Positions 47,051 through 57,859 are shown, counted from the stretch's first letter. The stretch: DNA of 64,000 nucleotides from an uncultured Gammaproteobacteria bacterium (GCA_913060565.1 CAJXRU010000003.1:1-64000), one strand, 5' to 3'. The notes: generated from the letters alone by a model not told the origin. Program-made: numbers and translations.

Positions 47051-47561
47051 GACTTTTCTCCAATGTGAGCCTCAACTTTTTAAGGCATCTAGAAACAATA
47101 GATTTAGAGTAACTTTCACTTTTATTCATAAAATGGGATATTTCTACATGCGAATATTCTTCGATAATAAATAACCAAATCACAATGCGGTGCTCGACAG
47201 GTAAAGATGCAAGCAAAACTTCTAACTTATCTGACTCATCAGTTAATTCCTTTGCTACACAATCAAACTGAGTGTGCGAATCTACAATGTCAAACTTGTG
47301 GCGTTTGACATAATTAAGTGCTTTATTAATTGCAATTTTTTTACTCCATGCCACGAAATTTGCGGTGATATCTAATTTTGATACTGCATCAAATATTTGA
47401 ATAAAAGTGTCATGCAATAAATCGTTAGCGATCTCTCTATCACGACAAATTTTTACAAGCGCCGTATAAATTATTGGCGAGAGAGATATATAACAAGCTT
47501 CTTGTGCCGCTTTGTCACCTGCTTTTAATTTTTTAATTAATCGCTCATCAATATTAATCAA
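47037..47561 (-). CDS. ECF-type RNA polymerase sigma factor
   Basis: This 174-residue sigma70-family factor has region 2 (REIANDLLHDTFIQIFDAV, then FVAWSKKIAINKALNYVKRH) and region 4 (LPVEHRIVIWLFIIEEYSHVEISHFMNKSESYSKSIVSRCLKKLR). It lacks region 3, as ECF factors do. Overlap with the anti-sigma gene supports joint control. The operon likely regulates itself; a promoter should lie in 47562-47683. Confidence 0.92.
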   Translation of the reverse strand: MINIDERLIKKLKAGDKAAQEACYISLSPIIYTALVKICRDREIANDLLHDTFIQIFDAVSKLDITANFVAWSKKIAINKALNYVKRHKFDIVDSHTQFDCVAKELTDESDKLEVLLASLPVEHRIVIWLFIIEEYSHVEISHFMNKSESYSKSIVSRCLKKLRLTLEKSHESC

Positions 47562-47683
47562 TTTCCTTTCCTATGAATTCGATCCCTATATATATAACAA
47601 CCGAGAGTACCAATTCGTCGCATTATTTTGGAATAAACTTAGAAATATTCCGTTGTAAACATTAAAGCATTGAATTTAAAAGA

Positions 47684-47720
47684 TAAAAAAAGCCCGTTTG
47701 ATTTTCACCAAACGGGCTTT
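47684..47720 (-). terminator. terminator after the DUF6702 gene
   Basis: AAAGCCCGTTTG and its complement flank an 8-nt loop. On the minus strand a T-run follows. It terminates the aminopeptidase/DUF6702 operon before the ECF sigma operon. Confidence 0.9.
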
Positions 47721-47735
47721 ACATTGCAAGTGTCG

Positions 47736-48227
47736 TTATTTTATTTGTTGAACACGGGTATTATTATCAAACAATAAACTGCCCGATAAAGAAGGTGACT
47801 CGTAATTCACACGATTTTTCTGATTAACGAAATAATCCGTTAATAGTCGGTGATAGACAGTCACTCCCTTTAAGTTTTTTAGTCCTTCAATTTCTTGATA
47901 AATGAATGTTTCATTTACCCCAGGCTCAATACCGATTAGCGTCAATGATAAGTCTTTACCATCTTTGTCTTTCAGCATAAAACCTTGCTCAATATAATCT
48001 TGAACCATTTTTAGGTAGACGTCACTATCAGCAGCAATGCGCTGTTGATGCTTGTCACTTAACATGTTTTCCAAGTCATGACTGGTAATACGATGAATCA
48101 CTTCAATACTATTGGTATGTTCGTTCACTATAATTTCAGTCGAGCCAACAAAGAACTTATGCGCCATAGTTTGAGACATGCCAAGCCATAGCGTCATCAA
48201 TAAAATAACAACATTACGCATCATCAT
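47736..48227 (-). CDS. DUF6702-family secreted protein
   Basis: This 163-residue protein has a signal peptide ending in MAHKFF. Relatives start the mature part with a similar His-Lys segment. It is the second gene of an operon with the M1 aminopeptidase, with a 1-bp overlap (TAATG), so the two are translationally coupled. The order is common in Alteromonadales. Its function is unknown. Confidence 0.8.
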   Translation of the reverse strand: MMMRNVVILLMTLWLGMSQTMAHKFFVGSTEIIVNEHTNSIEVIHRITSHDLENMLSDKHQQRIAADSDVYLKMVQDYIEQGFMLKDKDGKDLSLTLIGIEPGVNETFIYQEIEGLKNLKGVTVYHRLLTDYFVNQKNRVNYESPSLSGSLLFDNNTRVQQIK

Positions 48228-50617
48228 TAAGCCGCTTTCTTAGCTTTTTCAGCGTCTTTTTTACCGTCTTTCTCTTCGTCTTTATCAGTCTTAAGCTTTT
48301 GGTTGTATTTTTCCATTAGGCTCTTAGACTTCTTACGTTTGTATAACTGTAAGCGAGACTCGATAGCACGTTGTGGCCAGTAGTTGTTGTTAACATCAAC
48401 ATCAGCAGTTTCCCAGTATGGGTCAAGCTCAATTGACGCAATCTCTTTGTCAGTAACTAATAACTTAGAAACTTTCTCAGTATTTTTACGCCAGATCTGT
48501 GCCGATGTACGAACAACTTCGTCGCTACCGTCAGTGTAAACAAGCTTTAAGATGATTGGCATAACCAAGCCACCTTTGTTGCTAAAGTCTACTGCGTACA
48601 TGTTTTTGCCATTTTTCAATAGCTCTAACTGCCAATCTTCAAGTTTCTTTTGAGAACCGTTGTACTTGTTGCGGTCGCTATTCGTTACTGTGAACTTGTC
48701 GTTTTCGTTGTAGAAATCTAATAGCTCAGGCTTAGCATCAGTACGGCGCTTCATGCCTTTATTACGCATGTCGCTGATGTCCATTGGTCGCTTATTGAAT
48801 TGCTCACGATCCCAAACTTTTTCAACTTCTGGATCTTGATTACCAACGTGCATTTTAGTGACTTTATCTAAAGAGATATCAACGTGATCTGTTGTGTAGA
48901 ACCAACCACGGAAGAACCAATCTAGATCAACAGCTGATGCATCTTCCATAGTACGGAAGAAATCTGCTGGTGTAGGACGTTTAAACTTCCAACGTTCTGC
49001 GTACTCTTTAAAGGCGTAATCGAATAACTCACGGCCCATAATAGTTTCACGAAGAATGTTTAATGCAGTCGCTGGTTTACCATAAGCATTATTACCAAAC
49101 TGTAAGATAGACTCACTGTTTGTCATAATTGGCACTTGGTAAGAGCTCTTCATGTAGTTTGTAATGTTACGTGCAGGTCCACGACGTGATGGGTAGTTTT
49201 CTTCCCATGCTTGTGCCGCTAGGTATTCAACGAATGAGTTCAAACCTTCATCCATCCAAGTCCACTGACGCTCATCAGAGTTAACAATCATTGGGTAGTA
49301 GTTATGACCAACTTCATGAATGATAACGCCAATTAAACCGTATTTAGTACGACGTGAATACGTTTTCTCACCAGTCTTCTTATCCAAAGTAGGACGAGGA
49401 CCATTAAAGGTGATCATTGGGTATTCCATGCCGCCAACAGGACCGTTAACCGAGATAGAAACAGGGTATGGGTATTGTAGGCTGTACTTGTTGTACTCTT
49501 CGATGGTGTGAATGATCGCTTCAGTAGAATAGCGTTCCCACAACGGGTTACCTTCTTTCGGGTAGTACGACATTGCCATCGTGTCTACGCCTTTTTCGCT
49601 ATAACCTTGTGCATCCCAAATGAATTTACGAGAAGACGCCCAAGCAAAATCACGAACGTTTTCAGCTTTAAAGCGCCACGTTTTAGTTTTGTTAGTGCCT
49701 TCTTTTTCGTTCTCAATTGCTTCTTCTTCAGTCACAATGATTACAGGCTTTTTAGCTGTTTTCGCTTTATCTAAACGCTTACGCTGTTTAGAGCTTAGAA
49801 CACGGCTTGCGTTATCTAACTCACCTGTTGCTGCAACAATGTGATCAGCAGGTACAGTGATAGAAACATCGTAATCACCAAATTCTAAAGCAAACTCACC
49901 GTTGCCTAAGAATTGTTTGTTTTGCCAGCCTTTAGCATCGTAGTAAGCCGCCATACGAGGGAACCATTGCGCCACTTCGTATAGGTAGTTACCATCTTCT
50001 TTAAAGTACTCGTAACCAGCACGGCCACCTAATACTTTCTGTTCTTTCATGTTGTAATCCCAATCGATGCTGAACTCGAAAGATTTACCAGAACGAAGTG
50101 GTTTAGGCAGGTCGATACGCATCATTGTATCGTTGATAACGAATTTTAGTTTGCGACCATTTTCACCTTGAACAACGCGTGTGATGTTGTAACCACCATC
50201 AAACTCTTCTGCACGAACTAGGTTACGCATTGAACTAAATGACGTTTTAGGATTTGATTTATTTGACCAACTCGTTGTCTTCGTTTTTGACGCCGTTGAG
50301 TTACGGTTAAAACGGTTTTGATCTAACTGTAACCAAAGATAAGTTAATGTATCTGGCGAGTTATTTGTGTAGTTAATTGTTTCAGAAGCGGTTAAACGCT
50401 GCTTCTTATCATCAAGCTTAACTTTAATGACATAATCAGCTTCTTGTTGCCAATATTTATGTCCCGGCGCGCCTGAACCAGTACGATAAACGTTTGGCGT
50501 TGGCAGTAGCTCGTCTAGTTGACGAAACTTATCTTCAAATGGTTTGCCTTTAGCCATTAGTGGTGCAGTAACTACCACTGATAAGCTAAGTAACAAACCG
50601 CTAACTAGTTTGTTCAT
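48227..50617 (-). CDS. M1-family metallopeptidase
   Basis: This 796-residue secreted zinc peptidase has a signal peptide (about 1-22), the GGMEYPM substrate motif and HEVGH (His434-His438) with Glu457, an HExxH-x18-E gluzincin site. It is likely a periplasmic or outer-membrane-linked aminopeptidase. The last ~40 residues are highly Lys/Asp/Glu-rich (SLMEKYNQKLKTDKDEEKDG). It is coupled to a DUF6702 gene. No ERAP-type C-terminal domain is recognised. Confidence 0.9.
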   Translation of the reverse strand: MNKLVSGLLLSLSVVVTAPLMAKGKPFEDKFRQLDELLPTPNVYRTGSGAPGHKYWQQEADYVIKVKLDDKKQRLTASETINYTNNSPDTLTYLWLQLDQNRFNRNSTASKTKTTSWSNKSNPKTSFSSMRNLVRAEEFDGGYNITRVVQGENGRKLKFVINDTMMRIDLPKPLRSGKSFEFSIDWDYNMKEQKVLGGRAGYEYFKEDGNYLYEVAQWFPRMAAYYDAKGWQNKQFLGNGEFALEFGDYDVSITVPADHIVAATGELDNASRVLSSKQRKRLDKAKTAKKPVIIVTEEEAIENEKEGTNKTKTWRFKAENVRDFAWASSRKFIWDAQGYSEKGVDTMAMSYYPKEGNPLWERYSTEAIIHTIEEYNKYSLQYPYPVSISVNGPVGGMEYPMITFNGPRPTLDKKTGEKTYSRRTKYGLIGVIIHEVGHNYYPMIVNSDERQWTWMDEGLNSFVEYLAAQAWEENYPSRRGPARNITNYMKSSYQVPIMTNSESILQFGNNAYGKPATALNILRETIMGRELFDYAFKEYAERWKFKRPTPADFFRTMEDASAVDLDWFFRGWFYTTDHVDISLDKVTKMHVGNQDPEVEKVWDREQFNKRPMDISDMRNKGMKRRTDAKPELLDFYNENDKFTVTNSDRNKYNGSQKKLEDWQLELLKNGKNMYAVDFSNKGGLVMPIILKLVYTDGSDEVVRTSAQIWRKNTEKVSKLLVTDKEIASIELDPYWETADVDVNNNYWPQRAIESRLQLYKRKKSKSLMEKYNQKLKTDKDEEKDGKKDAEKAKKAA

Positions 50618-50844
50618 CTGTAGATCTCTCTCAAGTTAGAATTATTTTAATTGTATACACTTTAAAAAAAGTGGCTCTTTATACCATATAGCCACCTTTA
50701 ATGCTGAAATAAAGTGTTTCTAAATATGTGTTACAACGTAACAATTATTAATAAGAGTGAGATGATAGGATTATTGAGTAAGCTAGGATTCATTTTTTCA
50801 AAATTATAGTACAATCAATACACTACAATAGACATTGGTTATCC

Positions 50845-52248
50845 ATGCGAAAATTATCATTATCAAACAAACGATTAGCTAGATTTAAAATCAGCTTAGT
50901 CTCTTCGTTACTTGTAATACTTTCGGGCTGTGCTCATCAAAACTTCATGGAAGAAGGGAAAAAATATGCACAAAGTAACCAATATGAAGCTGCTGTTGAA
51001 CAATTTACGCTAGCATTAAATGAAGAGCCAGATGACGCCAACACCAAACAACAACTGACATTAGCTCAATCCCAACTTAATCAATGGGCAACAGCATTAA
51101 CCCCTGCTGCAGATAATGCTTATCAACTCAAAAATCTTGGCAAAGCGCTACTGCTCTATGGGAAAAGTGCCCAGATTACTAAAAATCCGCATTCAGTTAA
51201 GCGCTATAAAGCAATATATGAGCAATTGCGCAACAAGAGCATTATTAAGGCAAAAGTAAAATCTAACGCGCTGGGCTTTAACGATACAATCCTAAATAGC
51301 ATTGACGGAATCAAATATAGTGATTCGGCGACGTCTATCATGGCATTCTCTCAATCAAATCCAGTATTTGAGATCCAGCAATCGAGGCAAGATGCTGTTA
51401 CGCAATATATTAGCGGCTCACAACTAATTGCCAACCCAGCGCTTGTTGAGCTACAACACGAACTACAAGATATTCGTAATCGCCGCCGTCATTACGAACG
51501 TGATATGAGCAATTTACGTCATCAAGCACAATCTCAACGTAATGAAGTTCAAAACATTTCAAGCCAATTACAACGGGCTGAAATGAAAATGACTGCCAGT
51601 AACCTTTCTAACAACCAACGCGCCTCATACAATCAAGAAGTTAACAGCTTAAGAAGTCAGTTAAACTCAGCTAAACAACAAGAGCGCACCTCAACACGTG
51701 ATTTTGACCACGCTAAAAGTGACTATCGCCGGTTAGGTGATAAAATGCAGCATTTAGCAACAGACATTTCGTTAACGCCTGCCGTTGTTGAAGTGCCTGT
51801 CTATTCTGATTACGTCTATCAAGAGTTTAAGCAAACCAATAGCCTCGATGGTGTGCTCTATTTAAATATCAATAACGTTGTTCGTACAGCAGGTGTTGCG
51901 GTTGCCTCAACGGATGTTAGCCACCCTGCTCATCCAACAATTGATTTAGCAGCAAACCCCCTTGATGTGTTATCACAACAACAACTTACACCTCAATATT
52001 CTCAAGAACGTTACAAAATAGGTTTACGACTTATAAATGAGCTTATTGCCGAACATAAAGCTTCTTATCTATATCAAGCACAAGACTCAAGCAATTTAGA
52101 GCACAAGATGACTCTTTTAGTACAACATGGCTTGATCACACATGATGGCGCATCTTCAAACGCCGCTAATATGCTAAATCAGATGTTAGTTAATGAGTTT
52201 GGCCAAGGTGGAATTTTTAACATAAACCAACTTTTACACCTCTATTAA
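50845..52248 (+). CDS. TPR and coiled-coil lipoprotein
   Basis: This 467-residue protein has a lipoprotein signal (VSSLLVILSGC, Cys29), TPR-like repeats (about 33-100: AQSNQYEAAVEQFTLALNEEPDD), and a long coiled coil at about 205-315 (ELQDIRNRRRHYERDMSNLR, SLRSQLNSAKQQERTST). A compact domain follows. The repeats suggest a scaffold in the outer membrane or periplasm. Function unknown. The next 90 bases carry the promoter of the tRNA locus. Confidence 0.75.
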   Translation: MRKLSLSNKRLARFKISLVSSLLVILSGCAHQNFMEEGKKYAQSNQYEAAVEQFTLALNEEPDDANTKQQLTLAQSQLNQWATALTPAADNAYQLKNLGKALLLYGKSAQITKNPHSVKRYKAIYEQLRNKSIIKAKVKSNALGFNDTILNSIDGIKYSDSATSIMAFSQSNPVFEIQQSRQDAVTQYISGSQLIANPALVELQHELQDIRNRRRHYERDMSNLRHQAQSQRNEVQNISSQLQRAEMKMTASNLSNNQRASYNQEVNSLRSQLNSAKQQERTSTRDFDHAKSDYRRLGDKMQHLATDISLTPAVVEVPVYSDYVYQEFKQTNSLDGVLYLNINNVVRTAGVAVASTDVSHPAHPTIDLAANPLDVLSQQQLTPQYSQERYKIGLRLINELIAEHKASYLYQAQDSSNLEHKMTLLVQHGLITHDGASSNAANMLNQMLVNEFGQGGIFNINQLLHLY

Positions 52249-52340
52249 TAGGGAAAGGTTATTTTTATTGCGATTACCGTACAAAAATTAGCGGTAGCGC
52301 TCATTTTTGACTCACTTGATAAGTTTTTAAAAATTAGTGG

Positions 52341-52368
52341 TTGCAAATAAAATTAAATTCTCTATTAT
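52341..52368 (+). promoter_or_regulatory. stable-RNA-type promoter of the tRNA-fMet locus
   Basis: TTGCAA, 16 nt spacer and TATTAT are followed by a GC-rich GCGCCC discriminator typical of stringently controlled tRNA and rRNA promoters. The first decayed tRNA copy begins about 45 bp after it, so it drives the whole array. Confidence 0.7.
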
Positions 52369-52413
52369 AGCGCCCATCTCAACGGCACAGGTCGAAGAGA
52401 TAAAAATTGTGAT

Positions 52414-52511
52414 TGCGGGATGGAGCAGTCTGGTATTAAAACCAGTCGGGTTCAACTTACTTTTACAAGAGAAGTCGAAGGTCGTTAGTTCAAATCTAAC
52501 AATGTTCGCAT
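52414..52511 (+). pseudogene. decayed tRNA-fMet copy 1
   Basis: TGCGGGATGGAGCAGTCTGG and CGAAGGTCGTTAGTTCAAAT match the intact initiator tRNA 104 and 83 nt downstream exactly. Between them, the D-arm 3' strand and the anticodon loop are replaced by 21 extra bases; no CAT anticodon remains. The acceptor 3' end is lost, replaced by ACAATG-TTCG-CATTGT. It cannot fold as a tRNA. The transcript still begins here because the array promoter is upstream. Confidence 0.88.
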
Positions 52512-52517
52512 TGTGTT

Positions 52518-52594
<77 letters not shown>

Positions 52595-52622
52595 ATCACT
52601 ACTCTTTTTAAAGAGAATAAAT

Positions 52623-52646
52623 AATCGCCTCAAGGCGATTTTTTTA
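52623..52646 (+). terminator. terminator of the tRNA-fMet gene
   Basis: AATCGCC-TCAA-GGCGATT gives a tight GC stem followed by six T residues, 28 nt after the CCA end. Confidence 0.9.
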
Positions 52647-52686
52647 TGCCTGTAGAAAAGTAAACAGAGCAAAGAGCATCAAATCA

Positions 52687-52818
52687 GAGCAGTCTGACTC
52701 TTTATTTTCTGAGAAAGTCGTCGAGCTCAACTCCCCCTTCTTTAAATAAAGAGTGAAAAAAATCGAAGGTCGTTGTTGGCTTTCACTCTTCATAAATAGA
52801 AAGTAGCTCCCGTATCTA
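52687..52818 (+). pseudogene. decayed tRNA-fMet copy 2
   Basis: Segments GAGCAGTCTG, GTCG-GAGCTCA, CGAAGGTCGTT and TAGCTCCCG recur in tRNA order but are separated by insertions in each loop region. The end reads CGTATCTAATCACT against CGCATCCAATCACT in the intact gene. The following bases keep the same layout (ACTCTTTT...AAAGAGAA...TTTTTATG...TAGAAAAGTAAA), so the whole transcription unit including its terminator was duplicated and then decayed. No anticodon CAT remains. Confidence 0.82.
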
Positions 52819-53114
52819 ATCACTTAACTCTTTTAAAAGAGAAACAAATCATCCTTTAGTTTCTATAGATAGGAGATTTTTATGTTTTTAGAAAAGTAAA
52901 ACGCTGACTACAGCTTTACGTACATCAACCAATTCAAATAAATCATTCTCTAAACGCCCCCCAATTGACCATCAAATACTTACAACGTAAACATTAATTT
53001 ACATAGTAAATCACTAATTGAGATACAGTGTTTCATAAAACAACATATCAATTATAGTTTTCGACATACAATCAATACCTTAAATAACAATAACTAACTA
53101 GTAACCTCATTTTT

Positions 53115-53141
53115 AGCCTTAACTTTGAGTAGGCTTTTTTT
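53115..53141 (+). terminator. hairpin with T-run upstream of the ilvE promoter
   Basis: AGCCT and AGGCT flank an 11-nt loop and are followed by seven T residues. It probably ends transcription from upstream before the ilvE promoter. Confidence 0.55.
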
Positions 53142-53167
53142 AATTTATAAAATTCACTGTTTGGTAA

Positions 53168-53196
53168 TTCCAATTCCTAACACTCGACACTATAAT
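53168..53196 (+). promoter_or_regulatory. candidate ilvE promoter
   Basis: A perfect TATAAT (53191-53196) lies 17 nt after a weak TTCCAA. Transcription would start near 53203, leaving a ~75-nt leader. A short frame in the leader (53236-53262, MTVNDFYR) is not rich in branched-chain residues. Confidence 0.5.
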
Positions 53197-53277
53197 CATT
53201 GGGTATTTCGTGCATTTGCGGCCTTTAGAGAGCAAATGACAGTTAATGATTTTTATAGATAGTTCTTGGAGTAAGTA

Positions 53278-54273
53278 ATGGCAGCGTTTGGTACAGTTTT
53301 CATGCCTGAAATGGCAATTTCTAATTTTGACGGTGAAAAATGGACTGATGCGCAACTCGTCCCAAGTGACAGCCTTACATTTCACCCTGGTGCTCATGTG
53401 CTTCACTATGCAAGCACATGTTTTGAAGGGTTAAAAGCATTTCGTCACGCAGATGGTTCAATTAAGCTATTTCGCATGGACAAAAACATTGCTCGTTTTG
53501 CACAAAGCAGTGATTTATTATCATTACCAGCAATTGATACAGCAGCCACAGAAAAAATGATTAAAGACGTGGTGAATCGTTTTGCTGATGAAGTACCAGA
53601 GCCACCGGGTTCAATGTACATTCGACCAACACATATCGGTACAGAAGCTGCAATCGGTAAAGCCGCTGCACCATCAATGGCATCATGCCAATATGTTTTA
53701 TTATCACCAGTAGGTAACTACTTCTCGAGCGACGCTGGCACACTGCGTTTATTACTTGATGAAACAGGTATGCGCTGTGCACCGCACAACGGCATGATCA
53801 AAAGCGGTGGTAACTACGCAAGTGCGCTACGTCCTATCATGCAAGCACGTGATGAGTTTAAAGCTGACCAAGTACTGTTTTGTCCAAATGGTGATGTTCA
53901 AGAAACTGGCGCAGCCAACTTCTTGTTAATCGACAACGATGAAATCATCACAAAAGCATTAGACGAGAGCTTCTTACACGGTGTAACCCGCGACTCAATT
54001 CTTACGCTAGCGCGTGATATGGGAATGAAAGTATCTGAGCGTGAATTAACAGTTACCGAACTGCTAGAACGTGCAGCTAAGCCAGGATGTGAAGCAGCAC
54101 TATCAGGTACAGCAGCCGTATTAGCCCCTGTTGGCACCTTCATTCACAACGGTAAAGAACATATCGTTGGTGACGGTAAAGAAGGTCCTCGCACTCAAGC
54201 ATTGCGTAAAGCAATGAACGACATTCAATGGGGTCTTGCTGAAGACAAGCACAACTGGTTAGTGAGTATCTAA
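53278..54273 (+). CDS. ilvE: branched-chain amino acid aminotransferase
   Basis: This 331-residue PLP-dependent transaminase (fold-type IV) makes or degrades leucine, isoleucine and valine from their 2-oxo acids with glutamate. Catalytic Lys175 is in MIKSGGNYASALRPI. GDVQETGAANFL and RDSILTLARDMGM are conserved, and length and motifs fit the BCAT group rather than the shorter E. coli IlvE. GGAG precedes the ATG. Confidence 0.93.
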   Translation: MAAFGTVFMPEMAISNFDGEKWTDAQLVPSDSLTFHPGAHVLHYASTCFEGLKAFRHADGSIKLFRMDKNIARFAQSSDLLSLPAIDTAATEKMIKDVVNRFADEVPEPPGSMYIRPTHIGTEAAIGKAAAPSMASCQYVLLSPVGNYFSSDAGTLRLLLDETGMRCAPHNGMIKSGGNYASALRPIMQARDEFKADQVLFCPNGDVQETGAANFLLIDNDEIITKALDESFLHGVTRDSILTLARDMGMKVSERELTVTELLERAAKPGCEAALSGTAAVLAPVGTFIHNGKEHIVGDGKEGPRTQALRKAMNDIQWGLAEDKHNWLVSI

Positions 54274-54288
54274 TTAGCCCACACTTTC

Positions 54289-54323
54289 CTAAGCGGCCAT
54301 GACAAGTTTTAATGACCGCTTAG
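54289..54323. terminator. hairpin between ilvE and the DEAD-box gene
   Basis: CTAAGCGG-C-CAT pairs with ATG-A-CCGCTTAG around an 11-nt loop. The genes on either side converge. The U-tract is weak in both directions. Confidence 0.6.
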
Positions 54324-54331
54324 TTATATTG

Positions 54332-55567
54332 TTACCTTCTCTCTGGCTTTTCTTTTTTAAACCCACCAGCTTGCTTTCTTTTGGCCGTTCGGCGATTGGC
54401 TTTTTTATCTTTAGGGCCGCGTTTACTTTCCCCTGTTGATGGTTTATCGGTAACAGGAAAATTCTCAAGCGATTGCAGTGGTAACTCACGTTTAGTTAAT
54501 GTGCGAATAGCTGCTAATGCCTTTGCTTCGCCATGACATACTAATGAAATTGCCACGCCTGATTTTCCAGCGCGCGCAGTCCGGCCAACACGGTGCACAT
54601 AAACAGGCGCATTGTCAGGTAAATCAAGATTAATCACGACTGGCAGTGAATCGATATCAATGCCGCGAGCCAATACATCCGTTGCCACCAGCACATTGAG
54701 TTTTTTATTGTGGAAATCGGCAAGCGTCTGTTGGCGCTCACTTTGCGCTTTTTCACCGTGAAGCGCTGCAACATTAAGCCCCGCTTTTTTGAGTTTTTTA
54801 GCCACAGAGTCAACGCTATCTTTCGCGTTAATGAATACTAGCGCCTGTTGCCAATTATTCTCGGTTAACAGTGCAATCAAGGCTTTTGCTTTACTGCCTT
54901 TATTGATTAGATAAAGTTGCTCGTTAATACTTTCAACAACGGTGTTTGCTTCATTGGCTTCAATTTTTTGAGGTTGTTGTAAAATCTGCTGTGCTAATTT
55001 CTCTAACTTGGGTGCCAATGTCGCTGAAAACATCATGGTTTGACGATTTTCACGTGGCAAATGTGCCACTATCTTCTCAATGTCTTTTAAAAAGCCCATG
55101 TCTAACAAACGATCAGCTTCATCGAGTACCAAGCTTTGAAGGTGAGCAACAGGCAATAGCTGTTGTTCTAATAAATCGAGTAATCGTCCCGGCGTTGCAA
55201 CAACAATGCGCGCGCCTTGATTAACATGAGCAACTTGAGCGCTTTGATCAACTCCGCCACATAAAGTGACTATCTGTTGTCCTAACGGCTTTGCAATCTC
55301 TAACAGCGATGATGACACCTGCTGTGCCAGCTCTCGCGTTGGCACTATCACTAATGCTTCGATGCCTTGTGCTTTACCCGTTAACGACTCAATAATCGGT
55401 AAACCAAAGGCCAGTGTTTTGCCACTGCCGGTTTGCGCTAGTGCTAATACATCGTTTTTGGAAAGTGCGACAGGAATAGCTAACGCTTGAATAGGCGTTG
55501 GGTGTTTAAGTGATGTTGGTAATGCATCGACAATTGAAGGTGATAAACCAAGCTGTGAGAACGTCAT
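54332..55567 (-). CDS. DEAD-box RNA helicase (RhlE-like)
   Basis: This 411-residue helicase has the full set of motifs: Q motif HPTPIQ, AQTGSGKT, PTRELAQQ, VLDEADRLL, SAT, ARGIDI and HRVGRTARAG. The C-terminal tail (about 375-411) is rich in Lys and Arg (PKDKKANRRTAKRKQAGGFK), typical of RhlE/SrmB-type ribosome-assembly or RNA-decay helicases. ATG at 55567 is preferred to a GTG three codons upstream. Confidence 0.93.
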   Translation of the reverse strand: MTFSQLGLSPSIVDALPTSLKHPTPIQALAIPVALSKNDVLALAQTGSGKTLAFGLPIIESLTGKAQGIEALVIVPTRELAQQVSSSLLEIAKPLGQQIVTLCGGVDQSAQVAHVNQGARIVVATPGRLLDLLEQQLLPVAHLQSLVLDEADRLLDMGFLKDIEKIVAHLPRENRQTMMFSATLAPKLEKLAQQILQQPQKIEANEANTVVESINEQLYLINKGSKAKALIALLTENNWQQALVFINAKDSVDSVAKKLKKAGLNVAALHGEKAQSERQQTLADFHNKKLNVLVATDVLARGIDIDSLPVVINLDLPDNAPVYVHRVGRTARAGKSGVAISLVCHGEAKALAAIRTLTKRELPLQSLENFPVTDKPSTGESKRGPKDKKANRRTAKRKQAGGFKKEKPERR

Positions 55568-55630
55568 GGGAGACACTAATAAAGAGAAGAAGTGTTAAGT
55601 CTAATGAAGTGGTTTATGGAAGTAAATAAA

Positions 55631-55670
55631 TGTCAGGTAACTTGGCAGTCTAAAGCCAAGTTTCCTGACA
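55631..55670 (-). terminator. long hairpin after frmA
   Basis: TGTCAGG-T-AACTTGGC and its complement form a 16-bp stem with one mismatch; on the minus strand TTTATTTA follows. It is 17 nt past the frmA stop. Confidence 0.7.
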
Positions 55671-55686
55671 TAGTATTCAATAACGT

Positions 55687-56871
<1,185 letters not shown>

Positions 56872-56924
56872 TCAGTCAATGATAATATCACCAATTAACA
56901 AAACACCTTTACCAGAGAGTAATA

Positions 56925-57803
56925 ATGGAATGGCAAGGTATCAGCGAATTTGTCGCTGTCGCACAAACACAAAGCTTCACCCAAGCAGCGCAAAAACTTA
57001 ATGTGTCGACGGCTCACGTCTCAAGACATATCAATGCATTAGAATCTCGCCTCAATATTAAGCTTTTCTATCGCACCACGCGCAATGTGTCGCTGACTCA
57101 AGAAGGTGAGATTTTTTATCATCGGTGCCATCATATTCTTAACGAATTACAAGACGCACAGCTCGCCCTCACTAATCTACAAAGCAAGCCACAAGGTCAC
57201 ATCAAGCTAACGGCTCCCATTACCTTTGGTGAACAAATTATTTTACCATTGGTCAATGACTTCTCAGTCCGTTACCCCGATGTAACAGTGCAAGCTCATC
57301 TAACTAACAAACGCATCGACATTATTGAAGAAGGTTTTGATTTAGCTATTCGTATTGGCGCTTTAGAAGACTCCTCACTAATTGCCACCAAATTATCGAG
57401 TCGTCAAAACTATCTTTGCGCTTCCCCTGCTTATATAAAGCAACATGGTCAACCTCAAACCATTAACGAATTACAACACCATAACTGTTTATTAGGCTCG
57501 CAGAATTATTGGCGCTTAAAAGACGGTAATAAAGTCAAACAAATTCAAGTAAAAGGTACTCATCAATATAACAATGGTTACGCATTGCTAGATGCCGTAA
57601 AAAAAGATTTAGGCATTGCTCAATTGCCGCAATATTATGTTGACCGCTATTTAGCGCAGAACGAATTGATAGTGGTGTTAGAAAACCATCAAGAACCACA
57701 AGAGCATATTTGGGCAGTAAGACCCCATAATCGCCAGCTTTCACCGAAGATAAAATCGCTGATTGACTACCTGCAACAACAAATAAATTCACCTGACAAA
57801 TAG
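56925..57803 (+). CDS. LysR-family regulator divergent from frmA
   Basis: This 292-residue regulator has the winged helix-turn-helix near the N-terminus (QSFTQAAQKLNVSTAHVSRHI) and an effector-binding domain from about 90. The features FYRTTRNVSLTQEG and IKLTAPITFGEQ place it in the large CrgA-like group. With its divergent position and 107 bp between starts, it probably regulates frmA in response to formaldehyde; this is inferred. Confidence 0.9.
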   Translation: MEWQGISEFVAVAQTQSFTQAAQKLNVSTAHVSRHINALESRLNIKLFYRTTRNVSLTQEGEIFYHRCHHILNELQDAQLALTNLQSKPQGHIKLTAPITFGEQIILPLVNDFSVRYPDVTVQAHLTNKRIDIIEEGFDLAIRIGALEDSSLIATKLSSRQNYLCASPAYIKQHGQPQTINELQHHNCLLGSQNYWRLKDGNKVKQIQVKGTHQYNNGYALLDAVKKDLGIAQLPQYYVDRYLAQNELIVVLENHQEPQEHIWAVRPHNRQLSPKIKSLIDYLQQQINSPDK

Positions 57804-57818
57804 AAACCGAATCATTAA

Positions 57819-57832
57819 TTGATTAAAGTCAA
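57819..57832. promoter_or_regulatory. upstream FNR-like site of ompW
   Basis: TTGAT-TAAA-GTCAA matches the FNR/Anr consensus TTGAT-N4-ATCAA at nine of ten informative positions. Its centre lies 41 bp upstream of the second, perfect site. Confidence 0.65.
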
Positions 57833-57859
57833 AGAATTTGCGCCACCACGCTCCATAAA

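Noticed and set aside
53236-53262. Leader peptide for ilvE attenuation
   Set aside because: The 8-residue frame MTVNDFYR has no run of branched-chain codons and no terminator between it and ilvE.
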